A DNA stretch of 64,000 bases from Taishania pollutisoli (GCF_014518315.1 NZ_JACVEL010000004.1:1-64000), one strand, 5' to 3'. Shown: positions 18,651-28,424, counted from the first letter of the stretch. Notes: generated from the sequence alone by a model not told the origin. Made by a program: numbers and translations.

Positions 18651-20108
18651 TCAATAATTATGTGCCGGTTCGCACACCGAAACAACCTCGCCTTTCAGCG
18701 TTGCAGATGTACAATCGGTAATTTTCACCAGGATGTATTGTCCTTTTTCAAAAGCTCCTTTCGGGAAAATGACCATGGAATTTCTTCCGTCGCGGCCGCA
18801 CCATTCTTCATCTGACCGCTTGGATTTTCCTTCTACCAGTACTTTTTTCACTTTTCCGATCTGCTGTTTGTGCCAGAAAAGCGAAGAAGCCAATTGCAGG
18901 TCAATGATTTCATTGAGGCGTTTTCCTTTCACATCTTCGGGAACATCGTCTTTAAAACGACGTTCAGCCAGTGTTTTTGGTCGCTCGGAATATTTAAACA
19001 TGTACGCAAATTCGTACTGCACCTCTTTCATGAGGTTCACTGTATCCTGGTGTTCTTCGTCTGTCTCACCGCAGAATCCGGTAATGATGTCTGTTGAAAT
19101 GGCACAGTCCGGTACAATGCGACGAATTGCTTCGATGCGCTCCAGGTACCATTCACGTGAATATCCTCTGTTCATACGTGCCAGTACTTCCGTATTCCCC
19201 GATTGAACGGGTAAGTGGATGTACTCACAGATGTTTTCGTATTTGGCCATTACTTCCAATACATCATCAGTCATATCTTTTGGATGGGACGTTGAGAACC
19301 GAACGCGCAGATCCGGAGATACCAATGCCACCATTTCCATTAGCTGTGCAAAATTAGTGGTGGGTTTTCCTTCTTCCTTCACTTCTCCTTTGGAGGTTAA
19401 ATTCCACCGGTAACTATCTACATTCTGTCCCAGTAAAGTGACTTCGCGGTATCCTTTTTCAAATAAATCCCTGCATTCCTGTACAATCGTTTGCGGATCG
19501 CGTGAACGCTCACGTCCTCTGGTAAATGGAACAACGCAGAACGAACACATGTTGTCGCATCCGCGCATGATGGTAACAAACGCGCTTACTCCACCGGTAT
19601 CCATTCGTACCGGAGAAATATCCGCATACGTTTCTTCCCGGGAAAGTAATACGTTGACGGCACGTTGTCCGGAGCCAACTTCTTCAACAAGATTCGGGAG
19701 ATCACGGTAAGCATCAGGTCCGGCAACTAAGTCTACCAATTGCTCTTCCTCCAGCAATGATTTTTTCAATCGCTCGGCCATACAGCCCAGAATCCCGACG
19801 ACCAGTTCGGGCTGATCTGATTTTCGTTTTTTAAATTCAGTCAGACGGTTTCGTACACGTGTTTCCGCATTTTCACGGATCGAACAGGTGTTGATCAATA
19901 CAACATCTGCCTCTTCGATGTTACGAGTCGTGATATATCCTTCGTTGGTCATGATAGAAGCGACAACTTCACTGTCAGAAAAGTTCATCTGACAACCGTA
20001 GCTTTCTACATACAACCGCTTTCCGTTGGCAGCCGGTACAGCGGATTCAACAACCGTTGCTTCTCCCTGGCGACCTTCGTCAATTACTTTATTTTGTTCA
20101 AAATCCAT
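18651..20108 (-). CDS. miaB: tRNA-2-methylthio-N6-dimethylallyladenosine synthase MiaB
   Basis: 485 residues. It carries the N-terminal UPF0004 cysteines ([30 protein letters not shown]) that bind the auxiliary [4Fe-4S] cluster. The radical-SAM motif is [22 protein letters not shown], and a C-terminal TRAM domain binds tRNA. MiaB adds the methylthio group to i6A37 of tRNAs reading UNN codons. Length and motifs favour MiaB over RimO or MtaB. It is the first gene of the operon, behind a perfect -7 box. Confidence 0.95.
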   Translation of the reverse strand: MDFEQNKVIDEGRQGEATVVESAVPAANGKRLYVESYGCQMNFSDSEVVASIMTNEGYITTRNIEEADVVLINTCSIRENAETRVRNRLTEFKKRKSDQPELVVGILGCMAERLKKSLLEEEQLVDLVAGPDAYRDLPNLVEEVGSGQRAVNVLLSREETYADISPVRMDTGGVSAFVTIMRGCDNMCSFCVVPFTRGRERSRDPQTIVQECRDLFEKGYREVTLLGQNVDSYRWNLTSKGEVKEEGKPTTNFAQLMEMVALVSPDLRVRFSTSHPKDMTDDVLEVMAKYENICEYIHLPVQSGNTEVLARMNRGYSREWYLERIEAIRRIVPDCAISTDIITGFCGETDEEHQDTVNLMKEVQYEFAYMFKYSERPKTLAERRFKDDVPEDVKGKRLNEIIDLQLASSLFWHKQQIGKVKKVLVEGKSKRSDEEWCGRDGRNSMVIFPKGAFEKGQYILVKITDCTSATLKGEVVSVCEPAHNY

Positions 20109-20128
20109 TCTACAATCAAACTAGTGTG

Positions 20129-20136
20129 CAAAAATA
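20129..20136 (-). promoter_or_regulatory. -7 promoter box of the miaB operon
   Basis: On the minus strand TATTTTTG is a perfect TAnnTTTG, giving a leader of about 15 bases before ATG 20108. TTGG about 21 bases upstream is a weak -33 candidate. Confidence 0.6.
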
Positions 20137-20247
20137 GTAATAATACCCATCACTCTGCCAATTTGTCACACTTTTGTAGTGATTTAACGATTTTTTTGCA
20201 AAACGGGCCGACTGAATCAATGTGCAGTCCGGAAGTAGAAAAAATGC

Positions 20248-21234
20248 CTATTTTTTCAGGAAGCGAAGTTCTTTAAATACATCTGTGTATGCGCCGGCTT
20301 CCTTGTCAAGGCTATAGATATTGAGAAGAACGGTGTTCTCATTTTTCCACTTGATGCCATTGATCTGGTCTGTAATCATGTAGTCACCATCGGCAACTTC
20401 TTCAAAGAGAGCGATTTTGAATAATTCAGAGAAACCGTTTTCTGAAATGGAGTACAAGCACAATTGGTTACTGGTGAGCAGGATTAATTTTTTGTAATCC
20501 GGAGAAAGTACAGGAATCCCTTCCGCGAGTGCTTCGCTGTATGAATAGGACGCCCAGCTGATTTCCGTTCCGTTTTTTCTGCTTACCAGCATGTAGCCAC
20601 TTGTTTGCTCGTAGGAATACTCTGATTCTGCTGGTGCGTCTTCCCAATAAATCAGGTAAGCGTCGATTGTTTTCAGGTATCCCTGGAACTGGTGTGATCT
20701 TCCTTTTAACTGGTAACCTGCAAGGTAGGCCATCATCGGACTCATTGCCTCAAAATAGTTAGAAGAAAAGTATGATTTCGTTGTTCCGTTGGACAAATTC
20801 ACAGTAAGAGACGTATCGTTCTTAGAAAAATACTCCTGGTATTTTTTTTCAACAGCAGTTACTGATGAAGCGTCAAAAAGACCGTAACGAATTCCGGAAT
20901 AGTCGGGATTAACCGGGAAACTATCACCGGGAGTAAGTGTGATCGTGTAGTTGTCTGTTGTGTATGTCTCCGCTAATTGCCGTGTTTCAATATCCGCATA
21001 ATAATTGTAGTCGGACAGGTATTCATAATCTGATAGGTATTCTGATTCCCCGCTGTAATTCGGATAGAGCGACCCATCCTCCAGCAGCATGTAATCTGAT
21101 TTGGAAACTTTGTAGTATTTTTTTGTTTGCTTTACTTTTTGCTGTGCAAATGAAGTTCCGGTTGTTAAGACCAATCCGGCAGTGACGGCAAATAGTGCAA
21201 TTGCCGCTGTGAATGTTTGTTTAGGTTGTGTCAT
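20248..21234 (-). CDS. Secreted protein of unknown function
   Basis: 328 residues with a clear signal peptide (AAIALFAVTAGLVLTTGTSFAQ). The body is rich in Tyr, Ser and Asp, with a short tandem Tyr-rich stretch (EYLSDYEYLSDYNYYADI). The C-terminal half (ISWASYSYSEALAEG, LILLTSNQLCLYSI) looks like beta strands of a propeller or WD-like fold. No T9SS signal or lipobox is present, so a periplasmic location is likely. It is 19 bases downstream of the FKBP gene and is probably co-transcribed. Confidence 0.7.
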   Translation of the reverse strand: MTQPKQTFTAAIALFAVTAGLVLTTGTSFAQQKVKQTKKYYKVSKSDYMLLEDGSLYPNYSGESEYLSDYEYLSDYNYYADIETRQLAETYTTDNYTITLTPGDSFPVNPDYSGIRYGLFDASSVTAVEKKYQEYFSKNDTSLTVNLSNGTTKSYFSSNYFEAMSPMMAYLAGYQLKGRSHQFQGYLKTIDAYLIYWEDAPAESEYSYEQTSGYMLVSRKNGTEISWASYSYSEALAEGIPVLSPDYKKLILLTSNQLCLYSISENGFSELFKIALFEEVADGDYMITDQINGIKWKNENTVLLNIYSLDKEAGAYTDVFKELRFLKK

Positions 21235-21253
21235 GTTTATTTAGGATAAAAAA

Positions 21254-21700
21254 TTAGTATGCATCAATAATTTCAATGTCAAAGATCAGGATTGCATCTT
21301 CGGGAATTTCACCAATTGCTTGCTGTCCGTATCCCAATTGTGGCGGACAAATAATGGTTGCTTTTCCACCGGGTTTGAGGTAATAGGCGATTTCCCGCCA
21401 TCCGTGAACCAGGTTTTTCAGAGTGAGTTCTGTCGGTTCTTTTTTCTCATCAAATACTTTTCCGTTGAGTAATTTCCCTTTGTAAATAGCAGAAATAACG
21501 TCCGTCGGCTTGATGAGATCTCCTTCCCCTTCGTTCTGAATGTTGTAGTAGAGCCCGGACTCGGAGCGGGTCATATCCAGGTTGTTTTTTTTAACGTATG
21601 CTGCGATTTTCTCATCAAATGTTTTTAGCTCATCATCGTTGTATCTCCCACAGGAGAAAAATGTAAGACCAACCAGCAATATCCAAAATAGATGCTTCAT
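21254..21700 (-). CDS. FKBP-type peptidyl-prolyl isomerase lipoprotein
   Basis: 148 residues from ATG 21700; the longer frame only adds codons covering the leader. The lipoprotein signal is KHLFWILLVGLTFFSC. The FKBP core includes YKGKLLNGKVFDE, VHGWREIAYYLKPGGKATIICPP and LGYGQQ...IPEDAILIFDIEI. This is the architecture of Bacteroidota periplasmic or outer-membrane FKBPs, including GldI of gliding systems. It isomerises prolyl bonds during folding of exported proteins. GldI itself is possible but cannot be separated from other family members by eye. Confidence 0.88.
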   Translation of the reverse strand: MKHLFWILLVGLTFFSCGRYNDDELKTFDEKIAAYVKKNNLDMTRSESGLYYNIQNEGEGDLIKPTDVISAIYKGKLLNGKVFDEKKEPTELTLKNLVHGWREIAYYLKPGGKATIICPPQLGYGQQAIGEIPEDAILIFDIEIIDAY

Positions 21701-21718
21701 GTTATTTATTTTCGGGTA

Positions 21719-21726
21719 CAAAGATA
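21719..21726 (-). promoter_or_regulatory. -7 promoter box of the FKBP lipoprotein gene
   Basis: On the minus strand TATCTTTG is a perfect TAnnTTTG, giving a ~12-15-base leader before ATG 21700 and supporting that start. Confidence 0.6.
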
Positions 21727-21757
21727 ATGATCAGGAAGATTCGTAGTACTGAAAAGA

Positions 21758-22645
21758 TCAGAAGTATACCGGTGTCAGGGTATATCCTTGTTTTTCCAGT
21801 AAACGCAAGACCCCCTCTTTTCCTCCCAGGTGCCCTGCACCAACGGCAATAAAGGTCTTTTTCTTTTTAATGAGTGCTTCAATTTGAGGGATCCAGTTGT
21901 GGTTGCGTTTGTCCAGCAATTCTTCCGAAGATTCCATCATGCTTCCTCCCTCGTTGATAATGTACTGGTACATTTCATCGACATTCTGTTTGAGGTAATA
22001 GTCAAACAAGGTATCAAAGGAGTTCGTGTCTGTTTTCTCTTCGCGGACCACATCCATTACCATTTCCCTCTGCTGTAAAGAATCCATGTTGTCGAACAGT
22101 GCTATTTGCTGGGCCACGGTTTCCAACCCTACCACCGGTATTTTTTGCCCGTTAGCAATTGCCTGAATGGTCAGGTCATAGGATTCAATTTCGGAGATCA
22201 TTTCTTTTTGCGAAGCAATCTGAACCAATGCAAATGGTTTCATTTTACTGAATGCCATTTTAAATTGCTCCGGCTCCATGTCCAGTTTGGCTGTCGCCCA
22301 CATCAAAATAGAGTCGGCCTGTTCAGGAGTGAAAAAGTCGAAGATAGTTCCCTTTTCCAACAGTAAATATTTCATGACTTCCATCTGATCTACATTTCCG
22401 ATTTCCAGTACGACCTGCTCGCTGTTTTTTACGAGGTTGGTCAGTTGATCCGGGAAATAGAATTTTTCTTTGTAAATCAGGTGTACCGTACCGAAAATAT
22501 AGCTGTCTTTTTTGACCTTCTTTCCTTCAATTTTCCACAATAACACATTGGATTGCGTCGGGAAAGAATCAAGGTATTGTCCGGAGACAAAACCGGTAAA
22601 CAATCCGAAAAAAAGAATGAGCAGCGTTGATTGTATGTTATTCAT
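21758..22645 (-). CDS. TraB/GumN family protein
   Basis: 295 residues: a signal peptide (LLILFFGLFTGFVSG), then LLWKIEGK...SYIFGTVHL near the N-terminus, EQVVLEIG, and the C-terminal IAVGAGHLGGKEGVLRLLEKQGY. These GTxH, E and GxxH motifs define the TraB/PrgY/GumN fold, thought to be metal-dependent hydrolases or proteases of the Tiki type. It is exported to the periplasm or cell surface. It is two bases from the methyltransferase gene and probably in one operon with it. Confidence 0.88.
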   Translation of the reverse strand: MNNIQSTLLILFFGLFTGFVSGQYLDSFPTQSNVLLWKIEGKKVKKDSYIFGTVHLIYKEKFYFPDQLTNLVKNSEQVVLEIGNVDQMEVMKYLLLEKGTIFDFFTPEQADSILMWATAKLDMEPEQFKMAFSKMKPFALVQIASQKEMISEIESYDLTIQAIANGQKIPVVGLETVAQQIALFDNMDSLQQREMVMDVVREEKTDTNSFDTLFDYYLKQNVDEMYQYIINEGGSMMESSEELLDKRNHNWIPQIEALIKKKKTFIAVGAGHLGGKEGVLRLLEKQGYTLTPVYF

Positions 22646-22647
22646 GA

Positions 22648-23355
22648 TTAGAGGCGTGTTAATTCAACCAGGTAATGATCGTCCTGTTCAAACAGGAGTT
22701 CCACAGAGAACCCTGTTTTTTCGGCAGCGTTTTTCAATCGTATAAAATCGACATACAGCCAATCGAACCATTCTGTCTGGTGATCCTTGTATGTCATCTG
22801 AAACTTAAAGTTGCCATAGTATTCTGCATTCAGGTCCATCCACATGGAACCGTCTTCCTCTTCATAGAGGTATTGAATATCTGTCGAATCACAAATGATT
22901 TTTCCTCCCGGATTGAGCAGTAATTTTGCATGTTCCAGAAAGGATTCCAACTGCTCTAACTTTCCCGCCAGTCCAACACCGTTCATCAGTAATAAAAGGG
23001 TATCGTATGTGGCATTTGTGTGTTCCTGAATGGTACCCTGAATGGTCGTGAGTCCGATCGAACGCATGTATTGAACAGCCCCTTCAGAGGGTTCGAGCGC
23101 GGTGACATCCAATCCTTTTTCTTTCAGTATTTTAGCGTGGGAACCTGCTCCTGCACCAACATCCAGTACTTTTCCTGCACATCTGTCTAGTGCTTTTTTT
23201 TCAAGAACAGGCATCTCTTTTCGCGAGCGGAATAAATAGCCCGATGCAATCACATCGTCTTCGCACAGATCGGAAGCGACAACAATATCCTGTGATGTTC
23301 CGGTTGCTGCAAAATCGAGGATCGCCGCACCGATCGGATCATGTTTTACCTGCAT
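22648..23355 (-). CDS. Class I SAM-dependent methyltransferase
   Basis: 235 residues. Motif I is LDVGAGAGSHAKIL (residues ~64-77), with the acidic end of strand 2 at ALEPSEGAV. A LLLMNGVGLAG segment marks strand 4 and GGKIICDSTD strand 5. The C-terminal half has an aromatic MWMDLNAEY...WFDWLYVDF region that probably binds substrate. The substrate is unknown. It sits three bases after the PRiA4-ORF3-like gene. Confidence 0.85.
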   Translation of the reverse strand: MQVKHDPIGAAILDFAATGTSQDIVVASDLCEDDVIASGYLFRSRKEMPVLEKKALDRCAGKVLDVGAGAGSHAKILKEKGLDVTALEPSEGAVQYMRSIGLTTIQGTIQEHTNATYDTLLLLMNGVGLAGKLEQLESFLEHAKLLLNPGGKIICDSTDIQYLYEEEDGSMWMDLNAEYYGNFKFQMTYKDHQTEWFDWLYVDFIRLKNAAEKTGFSVELLFEQDDHYLVELTRL

Positions 23356-23358
23356 GGA

Positions 23359-23922
23359 TTAATAGTCGTCGTACTCATTGAATGAAGAATAGTCTTCATC
23401 GTTGTAATCGTCATCAAAGTCGTTGAATCCGAATTCATCGTCTTCTTCATCTTCCCCGAATTCATCAAATTCTCCGGCAAACATACTGTCATTATCGTCT
23501 CCGGAACGGGAATCTTCCCTCGGGGCGTCACCTACCGCCAGCGCTACAAGAGGATGGGCAGGCGTTTCTTTTTCGTAACCGACTAATTCCAACAGGAAAA
23601 TCCACATTTTGATGAAGTCGTAGACCAGGATGATTTTCTGGTCAGGTGCTTCGATGTATTCACGAACAAATGTTTTCGCCATGACCGGAGTTGCATTTTC
23701 TTCGTCTCCGAAACTCATGTCTTCCAGTGTGATTTCCTGACCCTTGTCCCATTCATCATTTGACATGTAAAACGATGCCATCTGATCGCCTTTGAATCCA
23801 AAAGCCTGAATGCTGATTTTATATAAATCTTCGAAACTTGCCGAATCAGGGATAATGATATCTCTGAATATTTCCGTATTTTCTTTGGAATCCAATAAAA
23901 CTCTAAATTTCAATCCTGCCAT
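23359..23922 (-). CDS. PRiA4 ORF3 / IS1096 TnpR-like domain protein with acidic tail
   Basis: 187 residues. The first ~125 residues have the plasmid pRiA4b ORF-3-like pattern: FRVLLDSK..IFRDIIIPDSASFEDLYKI, then FY..DEWDKGQEITLEDM and KIILVYDF. The last ~55 residues are almost all Asp, Glu, Phe, Asn and Tyr, ending NEYDDY. The family is named after insertion-element passenger genes, yet here it sits in a housekeeping operon with no transposase, as is usual for chromosomal Bacteroidota copies. The function is unknown. Confidence 0.8.
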   Translation of the reverse strand: MAGLKFRVLLDSKENTEIFRDIIIPDSASFEDLYKISIQAFGFKGDQMASFYMSNDEWDKGQEITLEDMSFGDEENATPVMAKTFVREYIEAPDQKIILVYDFIKMWIFLLELVGYEKETPAHPLVALAVGDAPREDSRSGDDNDSMFAGEFDEFGEDEEDDEFGFNDFDDDYNDEDYSSFNEYDDY

Positions 23923-23992
23923 GACATTAATCTGAATATTGGGATAAAAATAATCAAAAAACCGGAGAGGGACCGGAGAAAATGAATTGTTT

Positions 23993-24000
23993 TATATTTG
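23993..24000 (+). promoter_or_regulatory. -7 promoter box of the glycosyltransferase gene
   Basis: TATATTTG, a perfect TAnnTTTG, ends nine bases before ATG 24009, so the mRNA would have almost no leader. The upstream in-frame ATG at 23982 lies before the box and is therefore unlikely to be used. Confidence 0.6.
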
Positions 24001-24008
24001 TCCTTTGT

Positions 24009-25073
24009 ATGCAGAAGCGAGTTGCCATATTGGAAATCGGAGGAAGTCACGATGAGTGTATTCTCTCTCAATTGATTGGATTGAAAGCCGCCAATTGCTG
24101 GATTGTTTTTTGCGGTACGCGTGAAATGCTGAAAAAAAACAGTCAGTTTGAGTACTATATTGATGCGTTCCATGAAGTGAAATTACCCCGTTCCACATTC
24201 GGGGATTTTTTTGAGATGGTCCGGTTGAATAAATGGTTTTCAGCCAATGCGATTGATATCGTGATTGCCAATACGGCACAGGGAGGACACATCCGCAACT
24301 TGTGTCTCACAGCACGACCAAAAGTGAAGTTCTTCGGGATTATCCACACCATCAAAATGTTGAACGGAAGCTTTACACAATCGCTGATTTCCCGGAAAAT
24401 CAACCAGTATTTTGTATTGAATGATACACTCAAAAAACGCGTTAAAGAAAAGCCGGGCATACAGATTCATTCATTTTATCCGTTGAGTTATCCGCATTTT
24501 GACCAACAGGAAGCGAAGTCAGCGGGAGAATTTCGGGTAGCAATCATCGGGGGAGTGGAGAACAGACGCAAAGACCTGGCTGGTTTTTTAGCCATGGCTC
24601 AGACAACTCCGAAGCATGTTCAGTTTTATTTCCTGGGCAAAAGCAATCCCGGATCGGATGAGGTGAAGGTGTTTGAACAACGATTAGAAGAGCTGCAGTT
24701 AACCGATCGGGTGCAGTTGTTTCACGAGTTTGTATCGGAAGAATCATTTGATGCCTGTCTTCAACAAACAGATGCCATTTTTCCGTTGGTTCATCCCGGA
24801 ACACCGAGTGCTGATGAATACTTTTCACGACAGATTTCAGGAGCAATCAATATCGCATTTTCGTACAAGATTCCAATGATGATCCACGAGCATTATCAGG
24901 ATTGGGAAGACTTTCAGTCGGGAGTTGCCTTTTATAATTTAACCAATTTTCCGGGACAATTTTCTACTTTTTTATCAGATCACCAGGAATTGAAACAGCA
25001 GCTTGTGTCCAATCCGAAATTTTCTTCTGAAATTCAAAATCAACAGTTTGCAAGGGTCGTGTTGCAAGGCTGA
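24009..25073 (+). CDS. Glycosyltransferase-like protein (GT-B type)
   Basis: 354 residues from ATG 24009. The N-terminal half has VAILEIGGSHDECILSQLIG and a Rossmann-like layout. The C-terminal half has FRVAIIGGVENRRKDLAGFL, VQFYFLGKSN, DRVQLFHEFVSEESFDACLQ and DAIFPLVHPG, the usual order of GT-4-like nucleotide-sugar domains. The EX7E motif is not obvious, so donor and acceptor are unknown. No signal peptide is seen, so it is probably cytoplasmic, acting on surface polysaccharide or lipid. It diverges from the methyltransferase operon. Confidence 0.7.
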   Translation: MQKRVAILEIGGSHDECILSQLIGLKAANCWIVFCGTREMLKKNSQFEYYIDAFHEVKLPRSTFGDFFEMVRLNKWFSANAIDIVIANTAQGGHIRNLCLTARPKVKFFGIIHTIKMLNGSFTQSLISRKINQYFVLNDTLKKRVKEKPGIQIHSFYPLSYPHFDQQEAKSAGEFRVAIIGGVENRRKDLAGFLAMAQTTPKHVQFYFLGKSNPGSDEVKVFEQRLEELQLTDRVQLFHEFVSEESFDACLQQTDAIFPLVHPGTPSADEYFSRQISGAINIAFSYKIPMMIHEHYQDWEDFQSGVAFYNLTNFPGQFSTFLSDHQELKQQLVSNPKFSSEIQNQQFARVVLQG

Positions 25074-25126
25074 GAAATTTAAAATCAGTATAAATTAATG
25101 GCATTTCCAAGAAAGTAGTGAAATTC

Positions 25127-25157
25127 TTTGCCGGATCGGATTATTTATATACTTTTA
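25127..25157 (+). promoter_or_regulatory. Promoter of the small membrane protein gene
   Basis: TTTG (25127-25130), a 19-base spacer, then TACTTTTA (25150-25157), one mismatch from TAnnTTTG. This -33/-7 pair has the standard spacing and places transcription start about 25 bases before ATG 25187. Confidence 0.6.
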
Positions 25158-25186
25158 CGGCAATTATTACTCAAAATAACACGAAC

Positions 25187-25345
25187 ATGAGCGTTTTTGG
25201 TATTGTATTGTTTTTGATTTTCGGAGGGATGGCATTTTGGTTGCTGTTATTCACATTGGGATTCATCGTTCCGCTTTGGATTACATTAGGAATCAGAGAA
25301 AAATTGCGTCCGAAACGAATTTTTGAAGACAACGACGAAGAATAA
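25187..25345 (+). CDS. Small membrane protein, unknown function
   Basis: 52 residues from ATG 25187; an upstream in-frame ATG at 25118 lies before the promoter box. Nearly all of residues 2-38 are hydrophobic (VFGIVLFLIFGGMAFWLLLF), forming one or two membrane helices. The short charged tail ends in FEDNDEE. It has its own promoter and terminator, so it is probably real, but no family is recognised. Confidence 0.65.
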   Translation: MSVFGIVLFLIFGGMAFWLLLFTLGFIVPLWITLGIREKLRPKRIFEDNDEE

Positions 25346-25369
25346 TCTTCTGAGACAAAGATATAGTGA

Positions 25370-25399
25370 AGCCTGATTAGTACTAATCGGGCTTTTTTT
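25370..25399 (+). terminator. Intrinsic terminator
   Basis: GCCTGATTA (25371-25379) pairs with TAATCGGGC (25384-25392), with one wobble, then seven T. It ends the small membrane protein transcript. Confidence 0.85.
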
Positions 25400-25454
25400 G
25401 TGGAGAATAAATTGTAATTTCGTCTCCCATATAAAAAACAATAAATAGCGATTC

Positions 25455-28424
25455 ATGATACATACTTATGTAAAGCAAACAATCATTCCTCTAACTCTTT
25501 TAATAATCATAATGATTGCTAATGATGTGTTTGGCTCTCCTATTATTGAACCTCAGAAATTATATACGAAGCAAGTATCAAATTTTGAAGAAAATAAAGG
25601 GCAGATAACAGGCGTAGATGCAGACAGAGTCAAATTTAGTTTCAATACAGAAAATCTGATGGTATTTTTACTTGATAATAGTATCGTATACCAATTTCGA
25701 AATGATCAGAAATATGATTCGCAGAAAAAACAGAAAAAAGAAGACGAATATTTAGGGCTATATGACTATGATCAGGAGTATTTGACTGAAACGTATCGAA
25801 TGGATTTAGAGTTAGTGGGAGCTAATCCTAATGTATCTATTAGCGCAGAAGGGAAAAGTCATGACTACACTAACTATTACAATCGTGGTGTCATGAAGGT
25901 TCACAATTTCACAAAAGTTGTGTATAAAAATATTTATCCGCATATAGATTGGGTAATATATTCCTCTAATAACAAAATAAAGTATGACTTTATAGTACAT
26001 CCGGGGGGGAATTTGAAAGACATTCAGTTTAAAACCAAATGGGTAGAAAAAATAGAGATCGATGAAATTGGGAATCTGATTCTGAGCAACAGATTAGGAT
26101 CCATTATAGAAGAAAAACCAATTAGCTTTCAAGGATCAAATACGATAGCAACCAAGTTCATTTATATAAATGATGTAATTTCCTTTGGTGTGGCTGCTTA
26201 TGATACACAACAATGTTTGACAATAGACCCTCTGGTAGACCATTGGGGGACTTATTATGGAGGTTCAGGAAATGAGTACGGAGGTACTTGTGTGGTCGAT
26301 CACGAATCAAATGTTTACCTTGGAGGGAATACAATGTCAGTTACGAATATCTCTTCCGGTGGCTATCAGCAGTCATTGGGAGGAAATATAGATGCTTTTT
26401 TAGTTAAATTCAATTCAAATGGACAGCGATTATGGGCCACCTATTATGGAGGTGAGGGAAATGATACGGCGAGCTCATCCGTCATTGATCAGTTTAATAA
26501 TGTATATATTGTTGGATCAACAAGTTCTACAAGTGGTATTGCAACAAGTGGGAGTCATCAATTGTCTTTTGGGGGGCAATTAGATTGTTTTTTAGCGGTA
26601 TTTAACTCCGAAGGGGAGCGACTTTTGGGAACTTATTATGGAGGTAGCGGAGAAGACCGTGGATTAAGTTGTCGTTTGGATGGATCAGGAAATATCTATA
26701 TAGCTGGATATACGATGTCGTTATCGGGTATTGCAAGCGGAGGTCACCAGAATAATCACATGGGAGGAGGTTATGATGCTTTTTTGGTTAAACTAAATTC
26801 TAGTGGAACAAGAATTTGGAGTACTTATTATGGAAATGTTGGAGGAGATTATGGATTCACATGTGATATTGATTCAAATGATGATATCTATTTGGCAGGA
26901 ATGTCTTCGTCAGATAATATGGCAACATCAGGAAGTCACCAAAGTATAAGGATGGGGAATTCAGAAGGATTTCTGGTGAAATTTAATGCAAATGGTGTGC
27001 GCCAATGGGCCACCTATTATGGGGGAACAGGAACAGAACAAATCTATGGAAGTTTTATTGATCAATCAGACAATATATATATATCCGGAAATTCTGGCTC
27101 TTCGCAAAATATTTCTACTTCAGGATCCTATCAAGAGGTATTTGCAGATGGATTCAGAGATGCCTTTTTAGCAAAGTTTAATAGTGATGGTGTACGTCAA
27201 TGGGGAACGTATTATGGAGGAACGGAATTAGATATGGGGACTTCTTGTACGGTTGATGTGTTCGGGAATGTCTATTTGACCGGTTATACAGCATCAACGC
27301 AGGGGATCGCATCATCGAATGCTTATGTTCAAACATCTGCAGGAAATACGGATTGCTTCTTGGCTAAATTTACATCAGATGGACAACGATTATGGGGTAC
27401 CTACTATGGTGGGCCAGAAGGGGAGGATGCACGTTATTGTGAGGTAGATGATTTTGGACGTATTTTTATAGCAGGATATACTTCTTCAGAGTTGAATATT
27501 GCTTATTCAGGACACCAGAATACCTATGGAGGAGGTAGCAATGATGCCTTTTTAGTAAGATTGGAGGACTGTAATACAATTTCATATCTTACAGAGATAG
27601 CTTGTGAAAATTATTATTGGCCATTATCAGGATTGAATTATACAGAATCCGGAACCTATATGCATACAATTCCTAACATTGCCGGATGCGATTCTACTAT
27701 TATTTTGAAACTAATCATTAAACATCCTTCATTCACAGAAGTTACAATTACAGAGTGTGATAGTTACTTATGGTCTGTAAGTGGTGAATCGTATACAAAT
27801 TCTGGAATTTACACGGATACAATTGATGTTGGCGGATGTGATTCAATCGTAACACTAAATTTGACATTAGTCAATTCATCCTCATCAACTATTATTGAAT
27901 CAGGATGTGATAGTTACTTATGGGAGCAAAATAATCAAACATACACTTTTTCAGGAATTTATACAGATACCATCGAAAATATGTTTGGATGTGATTCAAT
28001 TATCTTTTTAGATTTGACTGTTAACTTGAGTGAGGAAATTGTAATTAACCAATACGCCTTGGATAGTTTTACTCTGAATGGACAAACGTATACACAATCG
28101 GGGACATATACACAATTACTGACGACTTCTGAAGGGTGTGACAGCACCATTGTATTGAACTTAACAATTGGTTATGTTGGTATGGATAATTTAATAGGAA
28201 ATTCTATTTCTGTTTTTCCAATTCCGGTATCAGACTACCTTTTCGTTAAAAGTAGTTCAGAAATGCTTATAGAACAATATCAATTAATAGATATAAATGG
28301 AAGAATTATTCTTTCTGGGTTATTACAAGACTCTGAACAAATAATAGATACGAAGTCAATTACTCCAGGGTTTTATATCTTAATGATTAATGATATGGGG
28401 GGAATTCGAATAATAAAACAATAA
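25455..28424 (+). CDS. SBBP-repeat surface protein with T9SS type A sorting domain
   Basis: 989 residues with a long hydrophobic signal segment (IIPLTLLIIIMIANDVFG). Residues ~45-265 form the conserved N-terminal domain that precedes SBBP propellers (FEENKGQITG, YDFIVHPGGN, LTIDPLVDHWGTYYGG). About eight ~55-residue repeats follow with 'W.TYYGG.G.D', 'G..YIAG.T.S' and 'DAFLVKFNS.G.R'. Then come about four Cys-containing ~65-residue repeats (CDSYLW...TYT.SGIYTDTI...GCDSI..L.L) and a C-terminal sorting domain. Codon use is more AT-rich than in neighbouring genes, a possible sign of transfer or weak expression. The binding target is unknown. Confidence 0.88.
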   Translation: MIHTYVKQTIIPLTLLIIIMIANDVFGSPIIEPQKLYTKQVSNFEENKGQITGVDADRVKFSFNTENLMVFLLDNSIVYQFRNDQKYDSQKKQKKEDEYLGLYDYDQEYLTETYRMDLELVGANPNVSISAEGKSHDYTNYYNRGVMKVHNFTKVVYKNIYPHIDWVIYSSNNKIKYDFIVHPGGNLKDIQFKTKWVEKIEIDEIGNLILSNRLGSIIEEKPISFQGSNTIATKFIYINDVISFGVAAYDTQQCLTIDPLVDHWGTYYGGSGNEYGGTCVVDHESNVYLGGNTMSVTNISSGGYQQSLGGNIDAFLVKFNSNGQRLWATYYGGEGNDTASSSVIDQFNNVYIVGSTSSTSGIATSGSHQLSFGGQLDCFLAVFNSEGERLLGTYYGGSGEDRGLSCRLDGSGNIYIAGYTMSLSGIASGGHQNNHMGGGYDAFLVKLNSSGTRIWSTYYGNVGGDYGFTCDIDSNDDIYLAGMSSSDNMATSGSHQSIRMGNSEGFLVKFNANGVRQWATYYGGTGTEQIYGSFIDQSDNIYISGNSGSSQNISTSGSYQEVFADGFRDAFLAKFNSDGVRQWGTYYGGTELDMGTSCTVDVFGNVYLTGYTASTQGIASSNAYVQTSAGNTDCFLAKFTSDGQRLWGTYYGGPEGEDARYCEVDDFGRIFIAGYTSSELNIAYSGHQNTYGGGSNDAFLVRLEDCNTISYLTEIACENYYWPLSGLNYTESGTYMHTIPNIAGCDSTIILKLIIKHPSFTEVTITECDSYLWSVSGESYTNSGIYTDTIDVGGCDSIVTLNLTLVNSSSSTIIESGCDSYLWEQNNQTYTFSGIYTDTIENMFGCDSIIFLDLTVNLSEEIVINQYALDSFTLNGQTYTQSGTYTQLLTTSEGCDSTIVLNLTIGYVGMDNLIGNSISVFPIPVSDYLFVKSSSEMLIEQYQLIDINGRIILSGLLQDSEQIIDTKSITPGFYILMINDMGGIRIIKQ

